In this document: one piece after another, positions 37,178-46,002 of the stretch
Position numbering within the stretch: the stretch's first letter is position 1
How the letters are laid out: every line of letters begins with the position of its first letter
Assembly (NCBI RefSeq): GCF_001403615.1
Contig: NZ_LN879454.1
Span: 382,216 to 446,215 of the forward strand
Source of the DNA: Desnuesiella massiliensis
GTDB lineage: Bacteria > Bacillota > Clostridia > Clostridiales > Clostridiaceae
Direction of reading: 5' to 3'
DNA: 64,000 nt
Translations under genes and position numbers: made by a program
The notes under the pieces: generated by a model
Database searches by the model: none
Told to the model about the DNA's origin: nothing
What the model saw: only the letters and a program-made list of their open reading frames with translations

Positions 37178-37534
37178 ATGAAATTTAAAAGAGTGATAGC
37201 TTCTTTATTGATGCTTTTTACCATGTTAACTTTTTTAGGCTGCGACAAAGATGGAGATAAGATATCTATAAGAGGGGAAATAAAAAAGGTTAATTTAAAG
37301 GATGGAAAGATAACGGCTATATTAGTTGAAGGTAAGAAAGAAGAAAATACTGAATATGATAAAGCTATGGTCTCCATACTAAATAGCACTAAAATATATA
37401 AAGGAGACACAAAGGAGCAAGTAAAACTAGAAGAGTTAAAAGAAGGAATGAAGGTAGAAATAACCTTTTCAGGTCCTGTAAGAGAATCCTATCCAGTACA
37501 AGCTGATGCCAAAACTATTAGGGTATTAAAATAA
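37178..37534 (+). CDS. small lipoprotein, DUF3221/YobA-like
   Basis: 118 residues with a lipobox (LTFLGC, Cys at about 24) after a basic, hydrophobic signal. The mature part is a small beta-barrel-like domain: GEIKKVNLKDGKITAILVEG, TKIYKG, LKEGMKVEITFSGPVRESYP, consistent with DUF3221. Surface-anchored; function unknown. It is not tightly linked to its neighbours. Confidence 0.75.
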   Translation: MKFKRVIASLLMLFTMLTFLGCDKDGDKISIRGEIKKVNLKDGKITAILVEGKKEENTEYDKAMVSILNSTKIYKGDTKEQVKLEELKEGMKVEITFSGPVRESYPVQADAKTIRVLK

Positions 37535-37590
37535 TGTTAATGATATAATTATTATAGGGAAATATTTGCAAGTCATAGGGGGTGGGATTT

Positions 37591-38223
37591 ATGAAAGCTA
37601 AGAAAAGAAAATGTTTTTTTACTTCATTATTTTTAGTATGCATATTTCTAGTGGGCTGCTATCCAAAAGAGGTTAAGCCCGAAAAACCTGTAATCTATTT
37701 ATATCCAACTGTGGAACAAGAGGTAGCTGTAAAACTAGATTACCAAGGAGAGGTTTTTGTAACCTATCCAGAATACAAAGATGGCTGGAAAGTCACAGCT
37801 AAGCCAGATGGGACCTTAATAAATAAGGAGGATGGTAAGGAATATTCCTATTTATTCTGGGAAGGGAAAAGCAAGGACAAATGGGATATGTCAAAGGGTT
37901 TTGTGGTAAAGGGCGAAGATACTAAGGACTTTTTACAAGAGACCCTAGCTAAGATGGGATTAACCCCAAAGGAATACAATGAATTCATAGTATATTGGCT
38001 GCCAAGGATGCAAGATAATAAGTATAATCTCATAAGCTTTTCCAGGGAGGAATATGAGGAGAGAGCAAAACTTCAGGTAACTCCAAAGCCAGATTCTGTT
38101 TTAAGAGTATTCATGGTGTTTAAGCCTTTAAAGAAGGCTATTAAAGTAGAACCTCAGGAGATAAATGCCTTTGAAAGAAAGGGCTTTACTCTAGTGGAAT
38201 GGGGCGGAGCAGAGGTTAAATAA
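37591..38223 (+). CDS. conserved lipoprotein of unknown function (KPVIYLYPT type)
   Basis: About 210 residues. ATG at 37591 is used because AGGGGGTGG lies before it; GTG 37582 falls inside that site. Signal with lipobox LVGC, then KPEKPVIYLYPTVEQEVAVKL and EYSYLFWEGK, conserved in a family found in many Firmicutes and archaea without known function. It probably forms an operon with the next gene (17 bp apart). Confidence 0.75.
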   Translation: MKAKKRKCFFTSLFLVCIFLVGCYPKEVKPEKPVIYLYPTVEQEVAVKLDYQGEVFVTYPEYKDGWKVTAKPDGTLINKEDGKEYSYLFWEGKSKDKWDMSKGFVVKGEDTKDFLQETLAKMGLTPKEYNEFIVYWLPRMQDNKYNLISFSREEYEERAKLQVTPKPDSVLRVFMVFKPLKKAIKVEPQEINAFERKGFTLVEWGGAEVK

Positions 38224-38246
38224 GCTATGCTGAGGAGCGGATGGTC

Positions 38247-38648
38247 ATGAAAAATAAGCTAATAGCTTTAGCTGTAATTTTAGGCTTAATAATAAGCTTT
38301 GTATATTATAAATCCACTGAAAAGGCTAGGTATTTAAATCCTAAGGATATAAAGACTATAAGCTTTAAGGCCTTACCTAGTCCCCCTAAGGTTAAAACCA
38401 TTGACAATAAGGAAGATATAGAGAAAATAGTAAGCTATATTAACTCTATAAAATACGAAGATGTAAAGCAAGAGAATATAAATGGATGGCAATTTTGGAT
38501 AGAGCTAAATGGCAAAGGAAATAACTCTATAAGCTTTATAGGAAATAGAGTTCATTATAATAAAAAATGGTATGGTATTGATCAAAGGGTGCTAGAAGAA
38601 TTGCAAAAGCTATATGATTCCATGGATTATAAAGAGGAAGCTTTATAA
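38247..38648 (+). CDS. small membrane-anchored protein of unknown function
   Basis: About 133 residues with one N-terminal hydrophobic helix (LIALAVILGLIISFVYY) and an extracytoplasmic domain. GAGGAG precedes ATG 38247 by nine bases, so that start is better than 38241. The domain (VKTIDNKEDIEKIVSYINSIKYE) resembles small domains of Bacillus and Clostridium surface proteins. No function assigned. Confidence 0.65.
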   Translation: MKNKLIALAVILGLIISFVYYKSTEKARYLNPKDIKTISFKALPSPPKVKTIDNKEDIEKIVSYINSIKYEDVKQENINGWQFWIELNGKGNNSISFIGNRVHYNKKWYGIDQRVLEELQKLYDSMDYKEEAL

Positions 38649-38660
38649 AATGCTAAATAA

Positions 38661-38710
38661 ATTACACCTATGAAATTATGCTTCAGCATAGTCATAGGTG
38701 TAATTTTTTA
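38661..38710. terminator. bidirectional terminator
   Basis: ATTACACCTATGA / TCATAGGTGTAAT with an inner TATGCTTCAGCATA stem-loop, then a T run. It lies between convergent genes. Confidence 0.85.
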
Positions 38711-38712
38711 TG

Positions 38713-39132
38713 TTAATACATACCTCTTGATTTTATAAAGAGCATTGCTAATGCTAATACAAGCATAGGAATAGCATTGCATAAGATCCAGCATATAATA
38801 AGCAAGATAATGCTTGTATGCTTATAAAATATATAGAACAATAGGTTATAAATAAAGAATAAGTTTACGATGATAAGCTGGTGATGAATAATAGGCTGTT
38901 GATTAAAATCATATTTAAAAAATACAAATATCAAAGTTATCAAAGCAAGTATAATATTTAATGTCAGTAATTTTTTATTAGAGCTAACCTCATGAAAGGT
39001 GATGAAGATTTCATATAAAAATATAGCTAAAGACACTAATATTATAAACTTAAAACTACGTAAATTTAGATAACACATTACCGTGAAGAAACTAAAAAAC
39101 AGTATAATTAAGTTAAAATCCTTATTCTTCAT
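38713..39132 (-). CDS. integral membrane protein, unknown
   Basis: 139 residues, four to five hydrophobic segments (FNLIILFFSFFTVMCYLNL, ILLIICWILCNAIPMLVLALAML). GGAGGCACC is seen upstream of the ATG on the minus strand. No family recognised. It is the last gene before the Bce-like module, separated from it by the 107-bp palindromic element. Confidence 0.6.
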   Translation of the reverse strand: MKNKDFNLIILFFSFFTVMCYLNLRSFKFIILVSLAIFLYEIFITFHEVSSNKKLLTLNIILALITLIFVFFKYDFNQQPIIHHQLIIVNLFFIYNLLFYIFYKHTSIILLIICWILCNAIPMLVLALAMLFIKSRGMY

Positions 39133-39160
39133 GGTGCCTCCTAAAGTATAACTTACTCTT

Positions 39161-39267
39161 TATAGGAGGATGTGAAAAAAGGCATTCTATAGGTTTCCCT
39201 ACACCGCGCGTGGAGCCCCACGAGCGGCTCGTGAAAAAGAACACCTATGTTTTTCACATCTTCCTAT
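39161..39267 (+). repeat. 107-bp palindromic element, copy A
   Basis: Ends TATAGGAGGATGTGAAAAA and TTTTTCACATCTTCCTATA form terminal inverted repeats, with a GC-rich centre (CACCGCGCGTGGAGCCCCACG). A second copy lies at 45501-45607 in the opposite orientation. It overlaps the stop codon of the permease gene by a few bases, so it may also act as its terminator. MITE-like; no transposase present. Confidence 0.75.
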
Positions 39268-41288
39268 AACTCATAAGCATTATGAAAGTCAGAGATAATA
39301 ACACTTACATATTTTCTGCTGCTTATATAATAGTATACGATTTGAAATAGGAAATAGATTGTAAATATGTAAAATGAATTAAGATAAAATCCTATAGGAA
39401 AATTCATGATTTTAAACATGGTAAATAAATATGAATAACCTGCCATAGCGCCAAATATTAAGGGAGCAAAAAATATTAGCAGGAATTCTTTATATATTAG
39501 GCTCTTAAATTCAGCTTCACTAATACCTATCCTAGCCAGCTTAATGTATTTTAGCTTTTCTTCCTCAAATTCTGTATACATTTTAAAATAAAGCAGCAAA
39601 GAAGAGGCCATTAAAAAAAGAGAACTGACAAATAAGGATATAAAGTTTGAAAAGGCGCTATTCTTAACTCTAGAATTATATATTTCTATAGTAGAAAAGA
39701 GAGAAAAGCTACTATTACCCTTTGAGTATAGCTGTTTAGCTTCATTTGATAATTTGGAGTTTTCATCCTTAAGAGCAGCCTTCAGATTATAAATTAACCT
39801 ATCAGTTTTTTTCCATTGCTTAAAAGTAATCATATGTAAATTACCTATGAAGTCTTTATTCTTAACCTTTTCGTACTCATCATCATTTAGAATAAGCATA
39901 TAGTCACATAAAGGCAGATTAATAAAATTTAATTCATTGGCAATTATGTTAGCGCACTTAAAATTATAGGAAGTACTATCATTATTTATGGTAAAGATGC
40001 TACTTATAAAGCTTTCACTTAACTTAGCTGATTGGCTTATTTTCACTAAGGCAGCTTCTCCTTTTTTAACAGAGATATTTTTTAATTTTGAAGAATTAGA
40101 GGCTTTTATACTACTTTTAAATAAGGCTTCGTCTAAATTCTTTTGAGAGACTAGGGAGATGTATTTCTTATTAATATTTTTATTATCCATAAAGGAGTGG
40201 GAGTAGGTGTTAGAAAGTAAAAACTCAAGCTCCTTGCTTTGCGCTACCTCCGCTTTGCTTTCTTCTATGATGCCTTGAAGCTTTTCCTTGGAAATATTAT
40301 TTATTCCAAATACCTCGGCATAGCTCATATCATAGGGATACATTTTATCTACGGACATCAATGATATTTCCCCAAAGGCATAGAAAAGACCTAAGCCAAA
40401 TACAATGACTCCAATTAGAATACTACAAGAGAATATAATTTTTTTACTTCTATTAAATCTATAGTATATTTCATTGGTAAAGAGCAAGTTGTTGTAATAT
40501 AACCGTTTGCTGCCTCTACAAAAATATAATATACCGCTTCCTAATTGAGAGATTATAAGATATGTTCCTGAGAGGCATAGTACTATAGATAAGGGGAGAT
40601 ATCTTACTATATTTTGTTCATAAGGCTCTCTTACTTTATAAAATATAAGGAGCATTGAAATTACCAAAGCAAAAATTCCTGCTAGCAGTAAGCTTGGACG
40701 ATATTTTAACAGTTTATCTCTTTTACGGCCTTCTTTAATAACTTCAGTGAGATCCAATCTATTGATAAAAGCTACAGAGCTTATTAGAACAACTGCAAAT
40801 ATAATCAGAAACAGCATAGCAGTAGCTACGTAACTCTTAAGGTTATAGTGATGAGCTATTTTTTCAAATTTAGAAATCTTCATGGTTAGCACAAAGAATA
40901 GCTTAGTAAGTACAGTTCCAGATATAAGACCTAGTACTAAAGCAGAGGCGGTAATTAGTATGTTTTCAATGAAGATTAAAAGCAGTAGTTCCCTTTTAGC
41001 CATACCTAGAGTAAGAAAAACACCGAATTCTTTGCTTCTAGACCTTACAAAATAGCCCTGACTATAACTAGTAAAAAGAATAGCAAATAGGATTACTACA
41101 AGTATTATCATAACCATTACTGCATTTAGGGATTTATCTTGTTGGAGATAAGGGATGAAATCCTTGTTGTATTTTAAGTCTAGCAGTACAAATAAAAAGG
41201 CTATGGTGAAGCAATTACATAAAAACAAGGATAGATATTTTTTACCATTATATTTAAAATTCTTAAACACTACAGTGCTAAAATTCAC
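39264..41288 (-). CDS. BceB-like ABC transporter permease
   Basis: About 674 residues. GTG at 41288 is chosen because AAGGAGGTGG lies upstream of it; an earlier ATG at 41330 overlaps the ATPase gene further. FtsX-type permease with ten membrane segments and one large extracellular loop (about residues 300-515), the peptide-sensing loop of BceB and VraG proteins. Typical start: FKNFKYNGKKYLSLFLCNCF. Works with the ATPase encoded just upstream to free lipid II-cycle targets from peptide antibiotics. Confidence 0.87.
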   Translation of the reverse strand: MNFSTVVFKNFKYNGKKYLSLFLCNCFTIAFLFVLLDLKYNKDFIPYLQQDKSLNAVMVMIILVVILFAILFTSYSQGYFVRSRSKEFGVFLTLGMAKRELLLLIFIENILITASALVLGLISGTVLTKLFFVLTMKISKFEKIAHHYNLKSYVATAMLFLIIFAVVLISSVAFINRLDLTEVIKEGRKRDKLLKYRPSLLLAGIFALVISMLLIFYKVREPYEQNIVRYLPLSIVLCLSGTYLIISQLGSGILYFCRGSKRLYYNNLLFTNEIYYRFNRSKKIIFSCSILIGVIVFGLGLFYAFGEISLMSVDKMYPYDMSYAEVFGINNISKEKLQGIIEESKAEVAQSKELEFLLSNTYSHSFMDNKNINKKYISLVSQKNLDEALFKSSIKASNSSKLKNISVKKGEAALVKISQSAKLSESFISSIFTINNDSTSYNFKCANIIANELNFINLPLCDYMLILNDDEYEKVKNKDFIGNLHMITFKQWKKTDRLIYNLKAALKDENSKLSNEAKQLYSKGNSSFSLFSTIEIYNSRVKNSAFSNFISLFVSSLFLMASSLLLYFKMYTEFEEEKLKYIKLARIGISEAEFKSLIYKEFLLIFFAPLIFGAMAGYSYLFTMFKIMNFPIGFYLNSFYIFTIYFLFQIVYYYISSRKYVSVIISDFHNAYEL

Positions 41289-42042
41289 TGCTACCACCTC
41301 CAAGGAGGGCTGTGCAATTAAGTATTTCATTAAAGAAATCTTTTTTGCTCCCTTTTCTTGCTATCTCTAAATGAAGCTTACCATCCTTTATGAAGATAAC
41401 TCTTTTACAAAAGCTTGCGGCAAAAACATCATGGGTAACCATGAGTATGGTGTCTTTTCTTCTTTCATTTATATATTCAAAGTAATTCATTATGGAGTTA
41501 GAAGCCTTAGAATCTAAGTTACCCGTAGGTTCGTCTGCAAATAAAATCTCTGGATTGTTTACTAAAGCTCTTGCTATAGCAGTCCTTTGCTGCTCGCCTC
41601 CGGACACTTCATAGGGATATTTGCTTATTACCTTTTGCAAATCTAAGACTTTTATTAGGTTATTACAGGTCTCTTCCATGTATTCTAGGGATTCTTTTTC
41701 TAACACCATAGGCAGCAAGATATTTTCTTTTAAGGTTAGACTATCTAACAGGTTAAAGTCTTGGAAAACAAAGCCTATGGTCTTTCTCCTAAATTTTGAA
41801 AGCTTATGGCTATCCAAACTGTTTAAATTTTTTCCTGCTATTTCAATATCACCAGAGGTAGCCTTGCTCAAGCTGCTTAATATATTAAGCAAGGTGGTTT
41901 TCCCACTGCCGGAGGGCCCCATAATTCCTACAAATTCACCTTTCTGCACCTTCATATCTATGCCGTCAAGGACTAGGGTACCCTTGGTATTTTTATCCTT
42001 GCCATATATTTTTCTTATTTTATTAGCTTCAAGTATAACCAT
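41278..42042 (-). CDS. BceA-like ABC transporter ATP-binding protein
   Basis: About 254 residues from ATG 42042, which follows GGGAGGTAAAATA; an upstream ATG at 42093 would run through that site. Walker A GPSGSGKTT, signature VSGGEQQRTAIARAL, Walker B ILFADEPTGNLD, H-loop THD. Overlaps the permease start by 11 bp. Belongs to the MacB/LolD-like group used by Bce resistance transporters. The leader carries a conserved 56-nt hairpin repeat and a candidate BceR box. Confidence 0.92.
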   Translation of the reverse strand: MVILEANKIRKIYGKDKNTKGTLVLDGIDMKVQKGEFVGIMGPSGSGKTTLLNILSSLSKATSGDIEIAGKNLNSLDSHKLSKFRRKTIGFVFQDFNLLDSLTLKENILLPMVLEKESLEYMEETCNNLIKVLDLQKVISKYPYEVSGGEQQRTAIARALVNNPEILFADEPTGNLDSKASNSIMNYFEYINERRKDTILMVTHDVFAASFCKRVIFIKDGKLHLEIARKGSKKDFFNEILNCTALLGGGSSEF

Positions 42043-42082
42043 TATTTTACCTCCCATATATAGATAAACAACTTCAACTATT

Positions 42083-42138
42083 AATTTATACATGAACCAT
42101 AATCACTTAAAGCTGTGATTTTGGAACATGTGTAAATT
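42083..42138. repeat. 56-nt hairpin repeat, copy A (bceA-like leader)
   Basis: AATTTATACATG / CATGTGTAAATT outer stem, AACC and GGAA internal loop, ATAATCAC / GTGATTTT inner stem. Copies at 49752 and 62839 keep the pairing with different bases. Confidence 0.65.
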
Positions 42139-42220
42139 AAGTTTTCTTAGTGTTTATCTAGTATAAGCATATTTTACTATGAAGTGATATATGGAGAAAT
42201 TGAAAAGCCTTAAAAATACC

Positions 42221-42234
42221 TTACATTAATCTTA
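42221..42234. promoter_or_regulatory. candidate BceR-type operator for the bceAB-like genes
   Basis: Read on the minus strand: TAAGA-TTAA-TGTAA, one mismatch from the known BceR-type pattern TNACA-N4-TGTAA. It lies between the kinase gene stop and the ATPase gene, about 180 bases before its start. Confidence 0.5.
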
Positions 42235-42237
42235 CAC

Positions 42238-43233
42238 TTAATCCTCTGAAACATAGGTTATAGTAGCTACTGTACCCTTACCAACCTCTGAAGTTATTTC
42301 TAATTTTTGATTAAGCTTTTCAGCTGCTACAGAGCACATATATAATCCAATGCCAGAAGAGTTTTTATGTAATCTTCCATTGTCACCAGTGAAGAAAGGG
42401 TCAAAAACTCTATTTAAGTCGTGAGGAGGTATGCCTATGCCTTCATCAATAATTTTTAAAGCAATATAATATTTCTGGTGTTTCTTTAGTTTTTCAGCCT
42501 TAATGATGATATATTTAGTGTATTCTTTAGAAGAAGAATATTTTATGGCATTAGATATGATTTGCTCTAAAATGAACTCATTCCACTTTCTATCAGTTAA
42601 TATAATAAGATTTTTATCTTCTATTTCAATTTTAGGAAATATGTTATTGTAGATAAATAAGTTTTTATTCCTTTTAAGAATTGTATTTAGGCTGTCTAGT
42701 AAATTCACAGAACAGGGTACATAATCCTTAGAGAAATCTTCAATCCTCATCAAGTTCAGAAGGTTTTGTAACCCTTGATAAATAACACTATTTTCTTCTT
42801 TCAAAGAGTTTACATCTTCCTCAGTAAGTTTACCATTGTGTTCTCTTTGCAGTATCAGATCTATAACTGTCACTGGGGCTTTTAGGTTGTGAATCCACTG
42901 AGCTAGAAATTTATTTTTTAAGTTGTAATTTATTTCTTTATCACTTAGCTGTTTTATATAATCCTTATGAATTTTATCTATTGATTCATTGATCCTCCTT
43001 TGCTCACAGCTAGAGGCAATAGATTTGCAGTTAAAATTATAATATTGAAACCATTCCCTTGCTCCGTATAAAGCTAGTAAAAATATGCTAATGATCATGG
43101 GATATAGGAGCTCTATTTCATGATCAATGGTGCTATAGTAAAATAAAAATATAAGGAAGGTGTTTAAAGATAATATTATTCCTAGGGGAAGAAGCTTGTC
43201 TTTTATAAAATTAAGTATAAGTTTTCTATTCAA
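42238..43233 (-). CDS. BceS-like sensor histidine kinase
   Basis: About 331 residues from TTG 43233, preceded by GAGGGTG; ATG 43257 lies inside the regulator gene without such a site. Two close membrane helices with almost no extracellular loop (intramembrane-sensing type), then H-box WIHNLKAPVTVIDL, N-box EQIISNAIKYSS, and G-box DEGIGIPPHDL and SSGIGLYMCS. Kinases of this type do not sense the peptide directly but respond to their BceAB transporter. Overlaps the regulator gene by a few bases. Confidence 0.9.
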   Translation of the reverse strand: MNRKLILNFIKDKLLPLGIILSLNTFLIFLFYYSTIDHEIELLYPMIISIFLLALYGAREWFQYYNFNCKSIASSCEQRRINESIDKIHKDYIKQLSDKEINYNLKNKFLAQWIHNLKAPVTVIDLILQREHNGKLTEEDVNSLKEENSVIYQGLQNLLNLMRIEDFSKDYVPCSVNLLDSLNTILKRNKNLFIYNNIFPKIEIEDKNLIILTDRKWNEFILEQIISNAIKYSSSKEYTKYIIIKAEKLKKHQKYYIALKIIDEGIGIPPHDLNRVFDPFFTGDNGRLHKNSSGIGLYMCSVAAEKLNQKLEITSEVGKGTVATITYVSED

Positions 43234-43948
43234 GATCTTCACCCTCTTTATCGTCATTGATTTTTGCCGTATCCAGGCTATAGCCTACGCCTCTCTTGGT
43301 TTTGATAACCTCATGCAATCCAAGCTCCTTTAATTTCTGTTTAACCCTCGTTACGTTAACCGTTAGGGTATTATCATCTACAAATATATAATGCTCCCAA
43401 AGCTCGGATAGGAACTCTTCCCTTTTTACGATTCTACCCCTGTTTTCAAGCAGAACCTTCACTATTTTAAATTCATTTTTTGTAAGCTCAATGCTTTTTT
43501 TCTCATAGATTAAGATGAAGTTGTTTTCATCTAAGCAAAGGTTAGTGCTATTATTGACTTCTAAGGAGTCCGTGTCAGTGCCTGCTTTTCCTAGTCTTCT
43601 AAAAATTGTCTTGATTTTTGCGTGGAGAAGTTCTAGAGCAAAGGGTTTTGTTATATAGTCATCAGCTCCTAATTCAAGGGCCATTACTTGATCCATGGTG
43701 CTATCTCTTGAGGATATTATAATTATGGGAATATCCTTTTTGGCCCTCAAGGCCCTGCAGATATAAAAGCCATCATAGTATGGAAGATTTATATCCAGCA
43801 ACACCAAGTCAACCTCTGCAGCTTCAATGTGTTCTATAATATTTTTGAAATCATCAGTAGATACCACTTCATAATCATACTTTAGAAGCTCCTCTTTAAT
43901 TATCCTTCTAAGCTCAAAGTTATCTTCAACAATAAATATCCTATGCAT
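43226..43948 (-). CDS. BceR-like response regulator
   Basis: About 240 residues; ATG 43948 follows AAAGAGG, an upstream in-frame ATG at 43972 does not. N-terminal receiver domain with the Asp in VDLVLLDINLPYYDGF and Lys in DDYITKPF; C-terminal OmpR-type winged helix (LTKNEFKIVKVLLENRG, DDNTLTVNVTRVKQKL). First gene of the minus-strand resistance operon. It probably activates the ATPase-permease pair through the box near 42221. Confidence 0.92.
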   Translation of the reverse strand: MHRIFIVEDNFELRRIIKEELLKYDYEVVSTDDFKNIIEHIEAAEVDLVLLDINLPYYDGFYICRALRAKKDIPIIIISSRDSTMDQVMALELGADDYITKPFALELLHAKIKTIFRRLGKAGTDTDSLEVNNSTNLCLDENNFILIYEKKSIELTKNEFKIVKVLLENRGRIVKREEFLSELWEHYIFVDDNTLTVNVTRVKQKLKELGLHEVIKTKRGVGYSLDTAKINDDKEGEDLE

Positions 43949-44070
43949 ATAATAAACCTCTTTTCTAGGCATAAATTCATCATACGGTACAATACAATTA
44001 TATTGAATTAACTATGGAAAGAAAATAAAAAATTACTTAGTTTTTCCTATAATGACAATGAAGCATAAAT

Positions 44071-44109
44071 AAAAAGTCTCTCTAAGCTTTAGGCTAAGAA
44101 AGACTTTTA
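44071..44109 (-). terminator. terminator after the 44118 gene
   Basis: AAAAAGTCTCTCTAAGC / GCTAAGAAAGACTTTT imperfect stem with A and T runs on both sides. Confidence 0.65.
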
Positions 44110-44117
44110 TTATGAAT

Positions 44118-44333
44118 TTAAAACCATATTTTCACTAAAAGACCTATACAGACTAAAAGTATAACTATTCCGGACACTCTTGTAAGTTGAACCCTCAGCT
44201 TCGTTGTTTCTCCCTCTCCATTGTCTCTATAGTTTATCATTTTTTCAGGATATCTTGAGTAAAGATATGCTAAAAAGCCTATGCCAATAATAACTGTAGA
44301 GAGGAGTAGCTTTGCTATTATTTCCAATACCAT
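44118..44333 (-). CDS. small membrane protein, DUF6199-like
   Basis: 71 residues: two hydrophobic segments around a basic loop with YSRYPEKMINYRDNGEGE. It starts eight bases after the stop of the 179-residue gene upstream, so the two form an operon. Function unknown; the DUF6199 label is from pattern memory. Confidence 0.6.
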   Translation of the reverse strand: MVLEIIAKLLLSTVIIGIGFLAYLYSRYPEKMINYRDNGEGETTKLRVQLTRVSGIVILLVCIGLLVKIWF

Positions 44334-44340
44334 ATCCTCC

Positions 44341-44880
44341 TTACATTATTACCCTACATTTATCTTTAAAAATCTCAGCCAATTTTCCAGCGTTTTTATT
44401 GCTAATAGAAAGCCTTACTTTAATTTTGCCTTCATGGCTTATTTCAACCCTTTTCCTGTTAAAAAACCCTTTAGCCTTTGATATTTCAACATAATTTATT
44501 TCTCCATAATTTAGTTTTAGATTGCATATGTCTATAAAATCCTCAGAAATTAAAATAATACTGCTGTTTATAAAAGAAATAACCCATACACAAATAATAA
44601 TAAAAATCAAGTAAACTATATATGCATATATATATTCCTTAGTGATTATGAAATAGATTGAGCGAGTTTTATTCCAAATAGAAAAAGTCTCCAAAACAAC
44701 CATGATTAATACCCATATTCTCCAGCCTGGTGAAAGTCTTTCTACTGAAAACAAAAACTTAGGCTTAGCATTTTTATATTTATGATATCTTATAGCTTTA
44801 GATATAGGAATAGCTAAAATCATAAGAACAAATAAAAGTATTAGTAAAAGTACCTCCCATAAAACGTTTTTAGTATACAT
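44341..44880 (-). CDS. membrane protein with PH-like C-terminal domain
   Basis: 179 residues: one N-terminal membrane helix, then two more (IWVLIMVVLETFSI, IVYLIFIIICVWVISF) and a C-terminal part (ISEDFIDICNLKLNYGEINY) like the bacterial PH domains found after membrane helices. It is the first gene of a two-gene unit with 44118. A very short leader frame with a strong ribosome binding site lies upstream at 44926-44973. Confidence 0.6.
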   Translation of the reverse strand: MYTKNVLWEVLLLILLFVLMILAIPISKAIRYHKYKNAKPKFLFSVERLSPGWRIWVLIMVVLETFSIWNKTRSIYFIITKEYIYAYIVYLIFIIICVWVISFINSSIILISEDFIDICNLKLNYGEINYVEISKAKGFFNRKRVEISHEGKIKVRLSISNKNAGKLAEIFKDKCRVIM

Positions 44881-44925
44881 TGTTAACTCTCCTTCAAATA
44901 CCCTTATTAATATATTATATTTGTT

Positions 44926-44973
44926 TTAGTAATAGGATCTACATCTCGCCTTGATTTTCTCAATAATATTCAA
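44926..44973 (-). CDS. possible 15-residue leader peptide
   Basis: TTG start preceded by AAGGAGGTGG, reading MNIIEKIKARCRSYY then stop. A perfect palindrome CAGTATATTATACTG (45009-45023) lies just upstream. Could be a leader peptide for the 44880 gene or chance; nothing confirms translation. Confidence 0.3.
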   Translation of the reverse strand: MNIIEKIKARCRSYY

Positions 44974-45008
44974 ATAATCCACCTCCTTCATAATTTACAT
45001 TAATTATA

Positions 45009-45023
45009 CAGTATATTATACTG
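45009..45023. promoter_or_regulatory. palindrome, possible operator
   Basis: CAGTATA-T-TATACTG, in the 410-bp gap between the minus-strand operon and the DUF1540 gene. Could be a repressor site for the minus-strand unit. The rest of the gap shows nothing clear. Confidence 0.35.
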
Positions 45024-45292
45024 CATAACAAGGTGGTGAAGTGATTATAATAGGTTAATTAAAACAATATTATTATCTTTACATCTTTTTTTGATAGTTC
45101 TCTCATGTTTACTTCAATTATCTTCAATTCTTGTAAATGAGCGTAGTTGTATCATGTACTGAAAAAAGAAAAATCCTTCTTTTAAAATTAAATAATACGG
45201 TATTAAGAACTAAATATCTCCAGTATAAAATAATGAAATTTACATATAATATTGTTGTTAAATAATACTATATATACAGGGAGGAATCATAT

Positions 45293-45469
45293 ATGAGACC
45301 AGAGAAAATGAATACACCTAATCAAGGAATTAAATGTGTTGTTAATAGTTGTCACTATTATATGTCTGGTGACCATTGTAGTGCATCACTGATAGAAGTT
45401 CAACCTAGAAACGCAAATAGTACGCAAGAAACAGACTGTGCAACATTTATTCCTCACGGTCAAGCATAA
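45293..45469 (+). CDS. DUF1540 cysteine-rich small protein
   Basis: 58 residues, too short for most gene finders. GGGAGG precedes the ATG by eight bases. Cys pattern CVVNSCHYYMSGDHC, then ETDCATF, as in DUF1540 proteins of clostridia, which probably bind a metal such as zinc. Monocistronic; the 107-bp palindromic element follows within 35 bp and may end its transcript. Confidence 0.85.
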   Translation: MRPEKMNTPNQGIKCVVNSCHYYMSGDHCSASLIEVQPRNANSTQETDCATFIPHGQA

Positions 45470-45500
45470 CTTTTATCTTTATATTAAGAAATATTTATTC

Positions 45501-45607
45501 TATAAGAGGATGTGAGAACATAGGTATTCTTTTTCACGGGCCGCTCGTGGGGTTCCAGGCGCGGTGTAGGGAAGCCTTATAGAACACTTTTTTCACATCC
45601 TCCTATA
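45501..45607 (-). repeat. 107-bp palindromic element, copy B (inverted relative to copy A)
   Basis: The reverse complement reads TATAGGAGGATGTGAAAAAA with centre CACCGCGCCTGGAACCCCACG, about 90 percent like copy A at 39161. Mismatches lie in both stems and centre. The two copies bracket the Bce-like operon and the 44-45 kb genes. Confidence 0.75.
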
Positions 45608-45610
45608 AAA

Positions 45611-45697
45611 TACCGTATTATTCAGAAGCTAGGTAGAAAGATAAAAAAATCTGTCTACCTAAGGGAGTATATCAATCTGAATAATACGGTGCTTTTC
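45611..45697 (+). terminator. branched hairpin, probable terminator
   Basis: TACCGTATTATTCAGA / TCTGAATAATACGGTG outer stem enclosing an AGGTAGA / TCTACCT inner hairpin, then TTTT. Confidence 0.6.
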
Positions 45698-45784
45698 TGT
45701 CTTAATTTAAAAACATATTGACAAGCATAATAAAAACTATTAATATAGTATGTATAAGTACTATATATAGTAAATAAAAACGCA

Positions 45785-45925
45785 TATTTAGAGGGAGTAA
45801 CTGCCTGCTTGCAGGAATTAAAGTCGTCAATGCGGATTATATATCCCGGCTTTAATAACTATAGATAAACAAAGTTTAGTGAGACTCTACAGCTAGTTTA
45901 GACTAGTTGTGGAGTTTTTTATTTT
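45785..45925 (+). promoter_or_regulatory. yybP-ykoY manganese riboswitch with terminator
   Basis: GAGGGAGTAACTGCC, then GTCGTCAATGCGG, then CCCGGCTTTAATAAC and GTTTAGTGAGACTCTAC follow the order of conserved parts of the yybP-ykoY element (GGGGAGUA loop, CCGGCUUU segment, UGAGAC end). A 12-bp stem CTCTACAGCTAG / CTAGTTGTGGAG followed by a T run (45885-45925) is the expression-platform terminator. The class binds Mn(II) and turns on export genes; here it precedes a P-type ATPase by about 80 bases. Confidence 0.88.
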
Positions 45926-46002
45926 ACAGAAATCATAATAAATTTCTTTATGGAAGTTTATTATAAGAAACTCATTAAAATAAAAATATATGGAGGGATA
46001 AT

